Assembly: GCF_001690655.1 (NCBI RefSeq)
Contig: NZ_LZHQ01000025.1
Location: 1-52,240, forward strand
Source: Gilliamella sp. Occ3-1
GTDB taxonomy: Bacteria > Pseudomonadota > Gammaproteobacteria > Enterobacterales > Orbaceae
DNA length: 52,240 nt
Direction of reading: 5' to 3'
In this document: piece after piece, positions 29,056-37,835 of the stretch
Position numbering within the stretch: the first letter of the stretch is position 1
Layout: each line of letters opens with the position of its first letter
Position numbers and translations under genes: made by a program
Notes under the pieces: generated by a model
The model's input: the letters and a program-made list of their open reading frames with translations, nothing else
Database searches by the model: none
Told to the model about the DNA's origin: nothing

Positions 29056-29400
29056 ATGAATATCTGTGAAAAAGTAACCTTGGCATTATTTTCAGTTATG
29101 TTATCTTTTTCTGCGCTTGCATTAAATTTGGATCAAGCAATGGATTCATTAAGTCAAGCCAAAGCTCAAGGGATAGTTGGTGAACAGGCTGATGGTTATT
29201 TAGGTGTAGTGAAAAACGAAGGTAACGCTTCTGAAATTGCGCAATTAATTAATCAGGCTCGTAAAGAACAATACCAAAAAGTATCAGCTGAAAGTAATGT
29301 CCCTTTAAGTGAAGTAGAAAAAAAGGCTGGTAGTAAAGCGCAAGAAAAGACCCCAGCAGGTCAATATATAAAGCGACAAGACCAATGGTTAAAAAAATAA
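29056..29400 (+). CDS. ydbL: YdbL family (DUF1318) periplasmic protein
   Basis: 114 residues with a signal peptide (cleavage after ALA near residue 22). The mature domain contains AKAQGIVGEQADGYLGVV and the C-terminal PAGQYIKRQDQWLKK of the YdbL/DUF1318 family. In E. coli YdbL affects assembly of YnbE multimers onto YdbH, acting like a chaperone. It is the last gene of the ydbH-ynbE-ydbL set, with an 98-base gap after ynbE and a good ribosome-binding site (AAGGAG). Confidence 0.92.
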   Translation: MNICEKVTLALFSVMLSFSALALNLDQAMDSLSQAKAQGIVGEQADGYLGVVKNEGNASEIAQLINQARKEQYQKVSAESNVPLSEVEKKAGSKAQEKTPAGQYIKRQDQWLKK

Positions 29401-29579
29401 TTGCTACTTTTTTCAGTAGTAAGAAAAGTATAATCACATTATGCTTTAATTGTGTATAAATAATGTGTATTCTGTTTGTTTAAATATTTGTTTTATGTTT
29501 AACAAAATAAAAAAATTTTTATCTAGTTAGTTTTTACTTGTAACAGTATCGCTTATGCGATTTGAAATGGAGAAAATCA

Positions 29580-31253
29580 ATGTGTTCGATTTTAGGTATT
29601 CTTGATATTAAATCAGATCCAGAACAACTACGAACAAAAGCATTAGAGCTATCATGTCTACAGCGTCATCGTGGTCCTGATTGGTCTGGTATCTTTGCGT
29701 GTGATAAAGCAATTCTTGCTCATGAACGTTTATCAATTGTAGATGTTAATACAGGATCTCAGCCTCTTTATAATAAAGATAAAACCCTAGTTTTAGCGGT
29801 AAATGGCGAAATTTATAATCATCAAGAACTCCGAAATCAGTACAAAGATCGTTATGAGTTTCAAACAGGTTCTGACTGCGAAGTGATTCTTGCTTTATAT
29901 CAAGAAAAAGGTATTGATTGCCTTGATGAATTACAAGGTATGTTTGCTTTTATCCTTTATGATATCAATAAAGGCAGCTATTTTATTGGCCGTGACCATA
30001 TTGGTATTATTCCAATGTATACAGGTCATGATGAAAATGGCACATTTTATGTTGCCTCTGAAATGAAAGCATTAGTGCCTGTTTGTAAAACAATTGAAGC
30101 TTTCCCTCCGGGATGCTATCTATCTAGTACTGAAGGTGAAATCAAAACGTATTACAAACGTGACTGGATGGATTACGAAAATGTGAAAGACAATAAAACG
30201 GATATTAATGCACTGCGTGTTGCATTAGAAGAGTCTGTAAAAAGTCATTTAATGTCTGACGTGCCATATGGTGTTTTATTGTCAGGTGGACTTGATTCTT
30301 CCGTCATTTCAGCAATCACTAAAAAATTCTCAGCACGTCGTGTTGAAGATCACGAAAAATCAGAAGCATGGTGGCCACAGTTACACTCATTTGCTGTAGG
30401 TTTAAAAGGTGCTCCAGATCTTAAAGCTGCACAAGCGGTTGCTGATCATCTAGGTACAGTTCACCACGAAATTAACTTTACCATTCAAGAAGGTATTGAT
30501 GCGATTCGTGACGTGATTTATTTTATTGAAACTTATGATGTAACTACAATTCGTGCTTCAACACCAATGTATTTAATGGCACGTAAAATCAAAGCAATGG
30601 GAATAAAAATGGTTCTTTCTGGTGAAGGTGCTGATGAAGTTTTCGGCGGTTACCTCTATTTCCACAAAGCACCAAATGCTAAAGAGTTCCATGAAGAAAC
30701 CGTACGTAAATTAGCAGCACTACATATGTATGATTGTGCACGTGCGAATAAAGCAATGGCGGCTTGGGGTGTTGAAGCTCGAGTACCATTCCTTGATAAA
30801 AAATTCTTAGATGTCGCAATGCGCATTAATCCAAAAGATAAAATGTGTGGTAGCAATGGTAAAATGGAAAAACATATTGTCCGTGAAGCATTTGAGTCTT
30901 ACTTACCTGCATCTGTTGTTTGGCGTCAAAAAGAACAATTCTCTGATGGTGTTGGTTATAGTTGGATTGATACATTAAAAGAAATTGCAGAAAGTAAAAT
31001 TACTGATCAGCAATTAGAAAATGCAAAATTCCGCTTCCCATATAATACGCCAACTTCGAAAGAAGCTTATATGTATCGTGAAATTTTCAATGAACTATTT
31101 CCAGTTGAAAGTGCGGCTCATTGTGTACCTGGTGGTCCAACTGTTGCATGTTCAACTGCTAAAGCAATTGAATGGGATGAATCATTTAAGAACTTAAACG
31201 ATCCATCTGGACGTGCGGCGGTTGGTGTTCATAACGACGCTTATAAAAAATAA
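29580..31253 (+). CDS. asnB: asparagine synthetase B (glutamine-hydrolysing)
   Basis: 557 residues. The start is 29580 so that Cys2 (MCSILG) becomes the N-terminal catalytic cysteine of the glutaminase domain; a start further upstream would bury it. The synthetase half has the pyrophosphate loop LSGGLDSS (about 234-241) and SGEGADEVFGGY. It converts aspartate, glutamine and ATP to asparagine. Length matches E. coli AsnB (554). A small hairpin (ATCGC/GCGAT, 29548-29561) precedes the ribosome-binding site. A strong terminator follows. Confidence 0.97.
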   Translation: MCSILGILDIKSDPEQLRTKALELSCLQRHRGPDWSGIFACDKAILAHERLSIVDVNTGSQPLYNKDKTLVLAVNGEIYNHQELRNQYKDRYEFQTGSDCEVILALYQEKGIDCLDELQGMFAFILYDINKGSYFIGRDHIGIIPMYTGHDENGTFYVASEMKALVPVCKTIEAFPPGCYLSSTEGEIKTYYKRDWMDYENVKDNKTDINALRVALEESVKSHLMSDVPYGVLLSGGLDSSVISAITKKFSARRVEDHEKSEAWWPQLHSFAVGLKGAPDLKAAQAVADHLGTVHHEINFTIQEGIDAIRDVIYFIETYDVTTIRASTPMYLMARKIKAMGIKMVLSGEGADEVFGGYLYFHKAPNAKEFHEETVRKLAALHMYDCARANKAMAAWGVEARVPFLDKKFLDVAMRINPKDKMCGSNGKMEKHIVREAFESYLPASVVWRQKEQFSDGVGYSWIDTLKEIAESKITDQQLENAKFRFPYNTPTSKEAYMYREIFNELFPVESAAHCVPGGPTVACSTAKAIEWDESFKNLNDPSGRAAVGVHNDAYKK

Positions 31254-31280
31254 TTGGTTTTAGCGATAATTATTTGATAT

Positions 31281-31309
31281 AAAAAAACGGGGAATATTCC
31301 CCGTTTTTT
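31281..31309. terminator. bidirectional terminator between asnB and satP
   Basis: A near-perfect palindrome: a run of A, CGGGGAATATTCCCCG at 31288-31303, then a run of T. The A and T runs make it a good intrinsic terminator in both directions for the two convergent genes. Confidence 0.93.
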
Positions 31310-31334
31310 ATTAACGATAGACCAAATTAAATTA

Positions 31335-31913
31335 TTAATGTGCAGCGCCTTTAGGTGCACCAATCGGTAAAACCGTACGACCAAATTGCTCATTAATCAC
31401 TTCTGCCATTGCTAAATAAACAGCACTTGCTCCACAAATAATGCCTTCAAAACCTGCAATATGAATAATGCCATGGTTACCTGAAATATTACCAATAGCT
31501 AATAAAGCAAATAAAACGGTTAAACTAGCAAAAACAAATTGTAATGCGCGGTTGCCTTTTAATGTACCAATAAACATAAAGCCAGTGAAAATTCCCCATA
31601 ACGCAAGGAAAATACCAACAAAAGTGGCATCAGATGGTGCTGTCGCTGGTGAAGTTGGTAAATACCAAATACCCACTAACGCAATCCAAAAGAAACCATA
31701 AGAAGTAAATGCCGTTGTACCAAACGTATTACCTTTTCGAAATTCTAAAATGCCAGCAATGACTTGCGCAAGGCCTCCATAAAAAATACCCATTGAGACA
31801 ATTACTGTCATAGCAGGAAAAAATCCAGCATTATGAATATTCAATAAAATTGTTGTCATACCAAATCCCATTAAGCCAAGAGGGCCAGGATTTGCAAGTT
31901 TTGTTTGTTCCAT
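31335..31913 (-). CDS. satP: acetate/succinate symporter SatP (GPR1/FUN34/YaaH family)
   Basis: 192-residue membrane protein with six hydrophobic segments. The N-terminal family motif NPGPLGLMGFGMTTILLN is at residues 8-25. SatP takes up acetate and succinate with protons. The length matches E. coli SatP (188). It is divergent from dnaK, the same neighbourhood as in E. coli, where yaaH lies near dnaK. Confidence 0.94.
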   Translation of the reverse strand: MEQTKLANPGPLGLMGFGMTTILLNIHNAGFFPAMTVIVSMGIFYGGLAQVIAGILEFRKGNTFGTTAFTSYGFFWIALVGIWYLPTSPATAPSDATFVGIFLALWGIFTGFMFIGTLKGNRALQFVFASLTVLFALLAIGNISGNHGIIHIAGFEGIICGASAVYLAMAEVINEQFGRTVLPIGAPKGAAH

Positions 31914-32011
31914 AAGGATCCTATAAATTAAGTAAGATGATTAAAGAGCGGCAATAATAAGTGTAGAAAACGCTATAATCAAGGTTTTAGAAAAATTATT
32001 TTTTTTTGCCC

Positions 32012-32039
32012 CTTGATATTAATAATAACGTTCCCATTT
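32012..32039 (+). promoter_or_regulatory. sigma-32 heat-shock promoter of dnaK
   Basis: -35 CCCCTTGATA (CTTGATA at 32012-32018), 14-base spacer, -10 CCCATTT (32033-32039). Both elements match the RpoH consensus and closely resemble the E. coli dnaK P1 promoter. It lies about 100 bases before the dnaK start. Confidence 0.85.
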
Positions 32040-32141
32040 ATGTGAAAACAAAAAGCATTTCTTTGTGAAGTAACGGATTGAAAATTAAAATTTAAGACTT
32101 ATATACAAGAAATAAAATACAGGTTTTGAGGAGAAAAGATT

Positions 32142-34058
32142 ATGGGTAAAATTATTGGTATTGATTTAGGTACAACAAATTCATGTGTTGCTGTAATGGA
32201 CAATGGTCAAGCAAAAGTATTAGAAAACGCTGAAGGCGATCGTACAACCCCCTCCATTATTGCTTACACACAAGATGGAGAAATCTTAGTTGGTCAACCA
32301 GCAAAACGTCAAGCAGTAACCAATCCACAAAATACACTATTTGCAATTAAACGTTTAATTGGTCGTCGTTTTGAAGATGCCGAAGTACAACGTGACGTTA
32401 GCATCATGCCATATAAGATCGTAAAAGCTGACAATGGCGACGCATGGGTTGATGTTAAAGGTCAAAAAATTGCACCACCACAAATTTCTGCTGAAGTATT
32501 GAAAAAAATGAAAAAAACAGCAGAAGATTATCTTGGTGAAGCAGTGACTGAAGCGGTTATTACTGTACCTGCTTATTTTAACGATGCACAACGTCAAGCA
32601 ACTAAAGATGCTGGTCGTATTGCAGGACTTGATGTAAAACGTATCATCAACGAACCAACAGCTGCAGCGCTTGCTTATGGTTTAGATAAAGATGTAGGTA
32701 ACCGAACTATAGCGGTTTATGACCTTGGTGGTGGTACATTTGATATTTCTATTATCGAAATTGACGATGTTGATGGCGAAAAAACCTTTGAAGTATTAGC
32801 AACAAATGGTGATACTCACTTAGGTGGTGAAGATTTTGACTCACGCTTAATCAATTATTTGGTTGACGAATTTAAACGTGAACAAAACTTCGATCTAAAA
32901 AATGATCCGCTAGCAATGCAACGATTAAAAGAAGCGGCAGAAAAAGCGAAAATTGAATTATCATCAGCGCAACAAACTGATATTAATTTACCTTATATCA
33001 CTGCTGATGCAAGTGGTCCAAAACATTTAAATATTAAAGTGACTCGCGCTAAATTAGAATCATTAGTAGAAGATTTAGTTAAACGTTCAATGGATCCTGT
33101 AAAAACAGCATTACAAGATGCAGGTCTTTCTGTTTCTGACATTAAAGACGTTATTCTTGTTGGTGGACAAACTCGTATGCCAATGGTTCAAAAAGCGGTT
33201 GCTGACTTCTTTGGTAAAGAGCCACGTAAAGATGTAAACCCTGACGAAGCGGTTGCTGTTGGTGCAGCTGTTCAAGGTGGTGTACTTGGTGGTGATGTTA
33301 AAGATGTTTTATTACTTGATGTAACTCCATTGTCTTTAGGTATTGAGACTATGGGTGGTGTAATGACAACTTTAATTGAAAAGAACACAACTATTCCAAC
33401 AAAACATAGTCAAGTGTTCTCAACAGCTGAAGATAATCAATCAGCAGTAACCATTCATGTATTGCAAGGCGAACGTAAACGTGCGGGTGATAACAAATCA
33501 TTAGGTCAATTCAACCTAGACGGTATTCAACCTGCACCTCGCGGTATGCCACAAATTGAAGTTACTTTTGATATTGATGCTGATGGTATTTTGCATGTAT
33601 CTGCGAAAGACAAAAATACTGGACGTGAACAAAAAATTACGATTAAAGCCTCTTCAGGATTAAGTGAAGAAGAGATTCAAAAAATGGTAAACGACGCAGA
33701 AGCAAATGCCGATGCAGACCGTAAATTTGAAGAACTAGCTCAAACTCGTAACCAAGCAGATCATCTAGTTCATTCAACACGTAAACAAGTGACTGAAGCG
33801 GGTGATCAGTTATCAGCTGATGATAAAAAAGCGATTGAAGAAGCAGTAAGTGCTTTAGAAACTGCCTCTCGTGGCGAAGATAAAGCAGAAATTGAAGCAA
33901 AAATTAATGCATTAATGGAAGCTTCTAAAAAATTGCTTGAATTAGCACAACAACAAGCTCAAGCAGCTCAAAGTGCAGAAACAAATAGTGGAAGCTCCAC
34001 CGCGCAAGATGATGTTGTTGATGCTGATTTCAAAGAAGTTGATGATGATAAAAAATAA
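32142..34058 (+). CDS. dnaK: molecular chaperone DnaK (Hsp70)
   Basis: 638-residue Hsp70. The ATPase domain begins with [14 protein letters not shown] and contains the second phosphate motif [12 protein letters not shown]; the hydrophobic interdomain linker ([13 protein letters not shown]) is near residue 388. The substrate-binding domain and helical lid follow, ending in an acidic EVDDDKK tail. It folds cytosolic proteins with DnaJ and GrpE and restrains RpoH. AGGAGA lies just upstream. dnaJ follows after 129 bases. Confidence 0.98.
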   Translation: MGKIIGIDLGTTNSCVAVMDNGQAKVLENAEGDRTTPSIIAYTQDGEILVGQPAKRQAVTNPQNTLFAIKRLIGRRFEDAEVQRDVSIMPYKIVKADNGDAWVDVKGQKIAPPQISAEVLKKMKKTAEDYLGEAVTEAVITVPAYFNDAQRQATKDAGRIAGLDVKRIINEPTAAALAYGLDKDVGNRTIAVYDLGGGTFDISIIEIDDVDGEKTFEVLATNGDTHLGGEDFDSRLINYLVDEFKREQNFDLKNDPLAMQRLKEAAEKAKIELSSAQQTDINLPYITADASGPKHLNIKVTRAKLESLVEDLVKRSMDPVKTALQDAGLSVSDIKDVILVGGQTRMPMVQKAVADFFGKEPRKDVNPDEAVAVGAAVQGGVLGGDVKDVLLLDVTPLSLGIETMGGVMTTLIEKNTTIPTKHSQVFSTAEDNQSAVTIHVLQGERKRAGDNKSLGQFNLDGIQPAPRGMPQIEVTFDIDADGILHVSAKDKNTGREQKITIKASSGLSEEEIQKMVNDAEANADADRKFEELAQTRNQADHLVHSTRKQVTEAGDQLSADDKKAIEEAVSALETASRGEDKAEIEAKINALMEASKKLLELAQQQAQAAQSAETNSGSSTAQDDVVDADFKEVDDDKK

Positions 34059-34120
34059 TCATTATTAATTACTATTTTTATAATGAGTTATTTCAACAAG
34101 TTTTAAACATGTAATACATT

Positions 34121-34150
34121 AAACGGGCGCGAGGTAACTCAAGCCCGTTT
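34121..34150 (+). promoter_or_regulatory. dnaK-dnaJ intercistronic stem-loop
   Basis: AAACGGGC (34121-34128) pairs with GCCCGTTT (34143-34150), with a nested GAG/CTC stem in the loop. No T tail directly follows. Probably a processing or partial termination element lowering dnaJ relative to dnaK. Confidence 0.5.
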
Positions 34151-34187
34151 AGTTGTTTATGAAAACAGATAATAATAAAGGTTAATT

Positions 34188-35315
34188 ATGGCGAAGAAAG
34201 ATTATTATGAGACATTGGGCGTTAGTAAAAGTGCCAGTGAAAGTGAGATAAAAAAAGCCTATAAACGCCTAGCCATGAAATATCATCCCGATAAAAATCA
34301 GGATAACAAAGCCGAAGCTGAAGCAAAATTTAAAGAAGTTAAAGAAGCTTATGAAATCTTAACTGATCCGCAAAAAAAAGCCGCTTATGATCAATATGGT
34401 CATGCTGCTTTTGAACAAGGACAAGGTGGAACTGGAGGATTCGGCGGTTTTGGCGGTTTTGCAGGCGGAGCGTTTGATGACATATTTAGTGATTTTTTTG
34501 GCGGTGGTCGTAGGGGCAGTCAAACCGAAACTCGAGGCAATGATTTACAATACAATATCACACTATCATTAGAAGAAGCTGCTGCCGGTGTTAGTAAAGA
34601 AATTAAAGTCCCAACATGGGTAAGCTGTGATACTTGCCATGGACAAGGAGCCGAAAAGTCTTCTGATGTGGTAACGTGTAACACATGTCATGGTACCGGT
34701 GTTGTACAAATGCGCCAAGGCTTTTTTGCTGTGCAACAAGAGTGTCCAACTTGTCATGGTCGTGGTAAAGTTGTTAAAAATCCATGTAAAAAATGTCACG
34801 GTGAAGGCCGAGTACAAAAAACAAAAACATTATCTGTTACTATTCCTGCTGGTGTTGATACAGGAAATCGTATCCGACTTTCTGGTGAAGGTGAAGCTGG
34901 ATTAAATGGTGCGCCATCTGGTGATTTATACGTACAAGTGCAAGTTAAATCACATGCTATTTTTGAACGAGACGGTACAAACTTACATTGTGAAATTCCA
35001 ATTAATATTGTATTAGCATCACTTGGTGGCGAAGTTGAAGTGCCGACCCTTAATGGCAAGGTCAGCTTAACAATTCCTGCTGAAACTCAAACAGGAAAAA
35101 TGTTCCGACTACGAGGCAAAGGCATAAAATCATTGCGTGGTAATGCTATAGGTGATCTTTACTGCCATGTTGTGGTTGAAACACCAGTTAATTTAACCAA
35201 TAAACAAAAAGAGTTGCTTAAAGAATTAGGCGAAAGCTTTAAAGCCGATAAAAACGCTAAACATAGCCCCAAAGAAAAAAACTTTTTTGATAAAGTAAAA
35301 ACGTTTTTTGGTTAA
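34188..35315 (+). CDS. dnaJ: co-chaperone DnaJ (Hsp40)
   Basis: 375-residue type I Hsp40. The J domain has HPD at residues 33-35, which triggers DnaK ATP hydrolysis. A Gly/Phe-rich segment (about 75-110) follows, then four CxxCxGxG zinc motifs ([32 protein letters not shown]) and the substrate-binding C-terminal domain. Complete and of normal length. Second gene after dnaK. Confidence 0.98.
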   Translation: MAKKDYYETLGVSKSASESEIKKAYKRLAMKYHPDKNQDNKAEAEAKFKEVKEAYEILTDPQKKAAYDQYGHAAFEQGQGGTGGFGGFGGFAGGAFDDIFSDFFGGGRRGSQTETRGNDLQYNITLSLEEAAAGVSKEIKVPTWVSCDTCHGQGAEKSSDVVTCNTCHGTGVVQMRQGFFAVQQECPTCHGRGKVVKNPCKKCHGEGRVQKTKTLSVTIPAGVDTGNRIRLSGEGEAGLNGAPSGDLYVQVQVKSHAIFERDGTNLHCEIPINIVLASLGGEVEVPTLNGKVSLTIPAETQTGKMFRLRGKGIKSLRGNAIGDLYCHVVVETPVNLTNKQKELLKELGESFKADKNAKHSPKEKNFFDKVKTFFG

Positions 35316-35988
35316 TATCGCAATATAAAAAGCAAAGTAATAATAGCGTGGTTGAAGTCATGGTTATTCTACCAGCCACGCTAATTATTAAAATAGTAAA
35401 CCCTATCTATGCCAATGAATAAATATTCTCTGGTTTCTGATTTCTTTAATTTTTAAGTAAAAGTAAACATTTTGTGTCTACAAATAGTCGTTTTCCCGAA
35501 TAGTTTTTATTATAGTGTTTTAGCTTGTTGCCTTAATTTATTTTCAGCAAATTTTTCAAATTTAAATGAATATTTAATTCAATAATTAATGGTTTTATAA
35601 CGTTTGTTTTTACACTGGCTTAAGTGACGAATAGCTTTAATCAGGTTTTTTTAGCAAGTTATAAAAATGGTTGGACAACTGATACCATAAAACATTTGCT
35701 CAAATCGGGGATGGTTATTTATTCCTTAATGATATACGCCATATCTCTTATCCTAGTCAGTAATTTCTCAAATTGCTGCAATCAACGTGGGTAATTTCTA
35801 AAATAGATAAACAAGGATTGTTTTAATAATATAATGTTACGTTAACAATCCTCTTAAAACTAACTAATTTAACACTCAAAATTTTTAATAATGTCTCTCT
35901 TAAAAAATATGCATTAGTGTAGCTCACCTAAGTTTCACTTTGTTAGTTGTCATTTGATAGTGATATTTACTTAACCAAACTATATCTT
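35316..35988. other. 673-base AT-rich gap with two stem-loops and a possible gene relic
   Basis: No convincing gene. AGCGTGGTT (35345-35353) pairs with AGCCACGCT (35374-35382) about 30 bases after dnaJ and may be its terminator, without a T tail. AGGATTGTT (35814-35822) pairs with AACAATCCT (35844-35852). Between them a 56-codon open frame (GTG 35624 to TAA 35794; NGWTTDTIKHLLKSG) shifts into another frame reading DGYLFLNDIRHISYP, which looks like a decayed coding sequence. No ribosome-binding site precedes it. Confidence 0.5.
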
Positions 35989-37536
35989 TTAAGGTGTCAC
36001 ACAAGCTAATCCGGCAATACTATCAGGATTATTTAAAAAAATTTGTCCATAACTCATGATGATATACTGTTTGTCTTGATACGACTCAGATGCCCAGTAT
36101 GGTGGAAAATTCCAATCACTAACATTAGTATTAAAAGATCCCCACTCATTAAATAGACCACCTATCCATCGATTACCTCTTTGGTAACTGAGTTGTCTCA
36201 AACTTTCATTTTTTTGCCCTGGCTCGCCCCACATCCAAGAATAACCGTCATTCGCATTGGTATAATCCCCAACGCTAGGAACACGATAATTACTACCTAA
36301 ACCATTACAAAAATTTTTAGCTTGGTTATAATCTGTACCCAAATCCGGTTTCGCTATATACCAACGCTCTAACTTAAAACTATAAAGTAGCTGGTTGTGG
36401 TTACTGTCTGCGTAAAGTTTAAACAAAGAGGGATTAAAGTTTTTATTATTTGAATCTTTATTTGGGCCTTTTAATGTTATTTTTAATTGTAATTTATTTT
36501 GATTTGAATTTTGGTTAAGTTTTTCTGCACTTAATAATATATTCACCGAACTACCTCCACTTACAGCTGAAACCGTAGTGCCATTAGCATTGATTACTTG
36601 TTGAGGTGTAATACCTGTTAACAGTAAATAAAAACTGAGATTATCTGCCCCCGTAGTTGGAAAATTATCCTTTGGATTATTAATATTATTTACATGAAAG
36701 CCATGCAAGTTGTTCCAGTTTTTACCTGGCATACCATACATTCCCAGAGGTTGGGCATAACAAATCCGTGCTTCATTTGCTGATATTTTTGGATTAAGAA
36801 TATATGTTTGACTTGCACTACCAAGACTCCACGACGTACCAAAATTTGTTATCTTGGGTTCGCCATACAAAGTCGATAGTTGAGCATCTCTTACTTTAAG
36901 ATGTAACTGATAAGGTGCTGAGCAGGGATCAAATTTACTCGTAGGATTGTTTTTGATAGTGTTTGTAATGTCAACACTATTTACATCATACCATATAAGC
37001 TCTAGTAGACCAGTCATATCGACATTATTATCGCCATCATCATCCACCCAATAATTATTTGTCACTATTAGATCTCTTAAATTAATCTTCGGGTAACTGC
37101 TATTACTCGATAACGGTATAAGAGTTTGGATACTGTCAAAAGATTCTGCACTACTTGGTAACTCAATTATCTCATCCGGAGAAGCTATCATAGCATTTGG
37201 GTATAAATTTGACCTGCCCATTTCTGGCACATACTCACGCCCATCAGATAGTCTTATGCCTAATAATGCTTGAATTTCTCCTTTGGTAGCGCCACTATCA
37301 AAAGAAAGATAGGGGGCATGACCGTGTATCACATCTAATGTCTTAGCTGTTAACGCATTAGCATAATAGGTATGGGAGATCATTAAAAATAAGCATAATA
37401 CAAAATAATGTAATATATATTTTGTTTTATAAAATTGTTTTTTAAAAGAATGAAAAAAAGAGGTAAAAATCGAAACGATAAAATGCTTATAATTGCTATT
37501 GAATTTCCTAAATTGGTAAATAACTGTTTTTAACAT
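35989..37536 (-). CDS. large secreted adhesin-like protein, DUF823-like, with unusually long signal region
   Basis: 515 residues. The N-terminus has about 35 basic/aromatic residues before a hydrophobic core (about 41-54) and likely cleavage after ANA at 61, an extended signal region reminiscent of large autotransporter and adhesin signals. The mature part is rich in Asn, Ser and Tyr. The last ~124 residues (from WYIAKP, about 392) look like a lectin-like module: YNQAKNFCNGLG, YRVPS, YWASESYQD, and a final LACVTP, so C410 and C512 may form a disulfide. Similar to adhesion-domain proteins of host-associated gammaproteobacteria; family assignment is moderate. Isolated by AT-rich DNA on both sides. 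Confidence 0.65.
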   Translation of the reverse strand: MLKTVIYQFRKFNSNYKHFIVSIFTSFFHSFKKQFYKTKYILHYFVLCLFLMISHTYYANALTAKTLDVIHGHAPYLSFDSGATKGEIQALLGIRLSDGREYVPEMGRSNLYPNAMIASPDEIIELPSSAESFDSIQTLIPLSSNSSYPKINLRDLIVTNNYWVDDDGDNNVDMTGLLELIWYDVNSVDITNTIKNNPTSKFDPCSAPYQLHLKVRDAQLSTLYGEPKITNFGTSWSLGSASQTYILNPKISANEARICYAQPLGMYGMPGKNWNNLHGFHVNNINNPKDNFPTTGADNLSFYLLLTGITPQQVINANGTTVSAVSGGSSVNILLSAEKLNQNSNQNKLQLKITLKGPNKDSNNKNFNPSLFKLYADSNHNQLLYSFKLERWYIAKPDLGTDYNQAKNFCNGLGSNYRVPSVGDYTNANDGYSWMWGEPGQKNESLRQLSYQRGNRWIGGLFNEWGSFNTNVSDWNFPPYWASESYQDKQYIIMSYGQIFLNNPDSIAGLACVTP

Positions 37537-37775
37537 TATTAATTTCCTTTTCCAATATTGATTTTATTATTTTTATTTTATCTTTTTATTAAAAAGTCAA
37601 AATAAATCCATGAAATAAGTACTAATTAACAACTAACATCAGGAGCAAGTATAAATGTTTCTGAATTTTTATAAATAAATTTTATTTTACTTCTTAAAAA
37701 AATTGTATTGTTTAGGTTACCTTACCTAATTGATAGCTTATATTGTCACTTTGTTAAGCGCCTTAACCATTGACC

Positions 37776-37805
37776 TTGGTCTTATTGTGCAAAGATTGGT
37801 ATAAT
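37776..37805 (+). promoter_or_regulatory. parE promoter (extended -10)
   Basis: -10 TATAAT at 37800-37805 preceded by TGG (extended -10), with a weak -35 TTGGTC at 37776-37781 and an 18-base spacer. It places the transcript start about 20 bases before the parE ATG. Confidence 0.6.
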
Positions 37806-37812
37806 AGCCGTC

Positions 37813-37828
37813 ATTTATTCGAATAAAT
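37813..37828 (+). promoter_or_regulatory. 16-bp palindrome at the parE transcription start
   Basis: ATTTATTCGAATAAAT is a perfect palindrome located just downstream of the -10 and upstream of the ATG at 37836. Its position suits an operator or a leader hairpin that could affect ribosome access, since no clear Shine-Dalgarno precedes the ATG. Confidence 0.45.
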
Positions 37829-37835
37829 AGAAATT

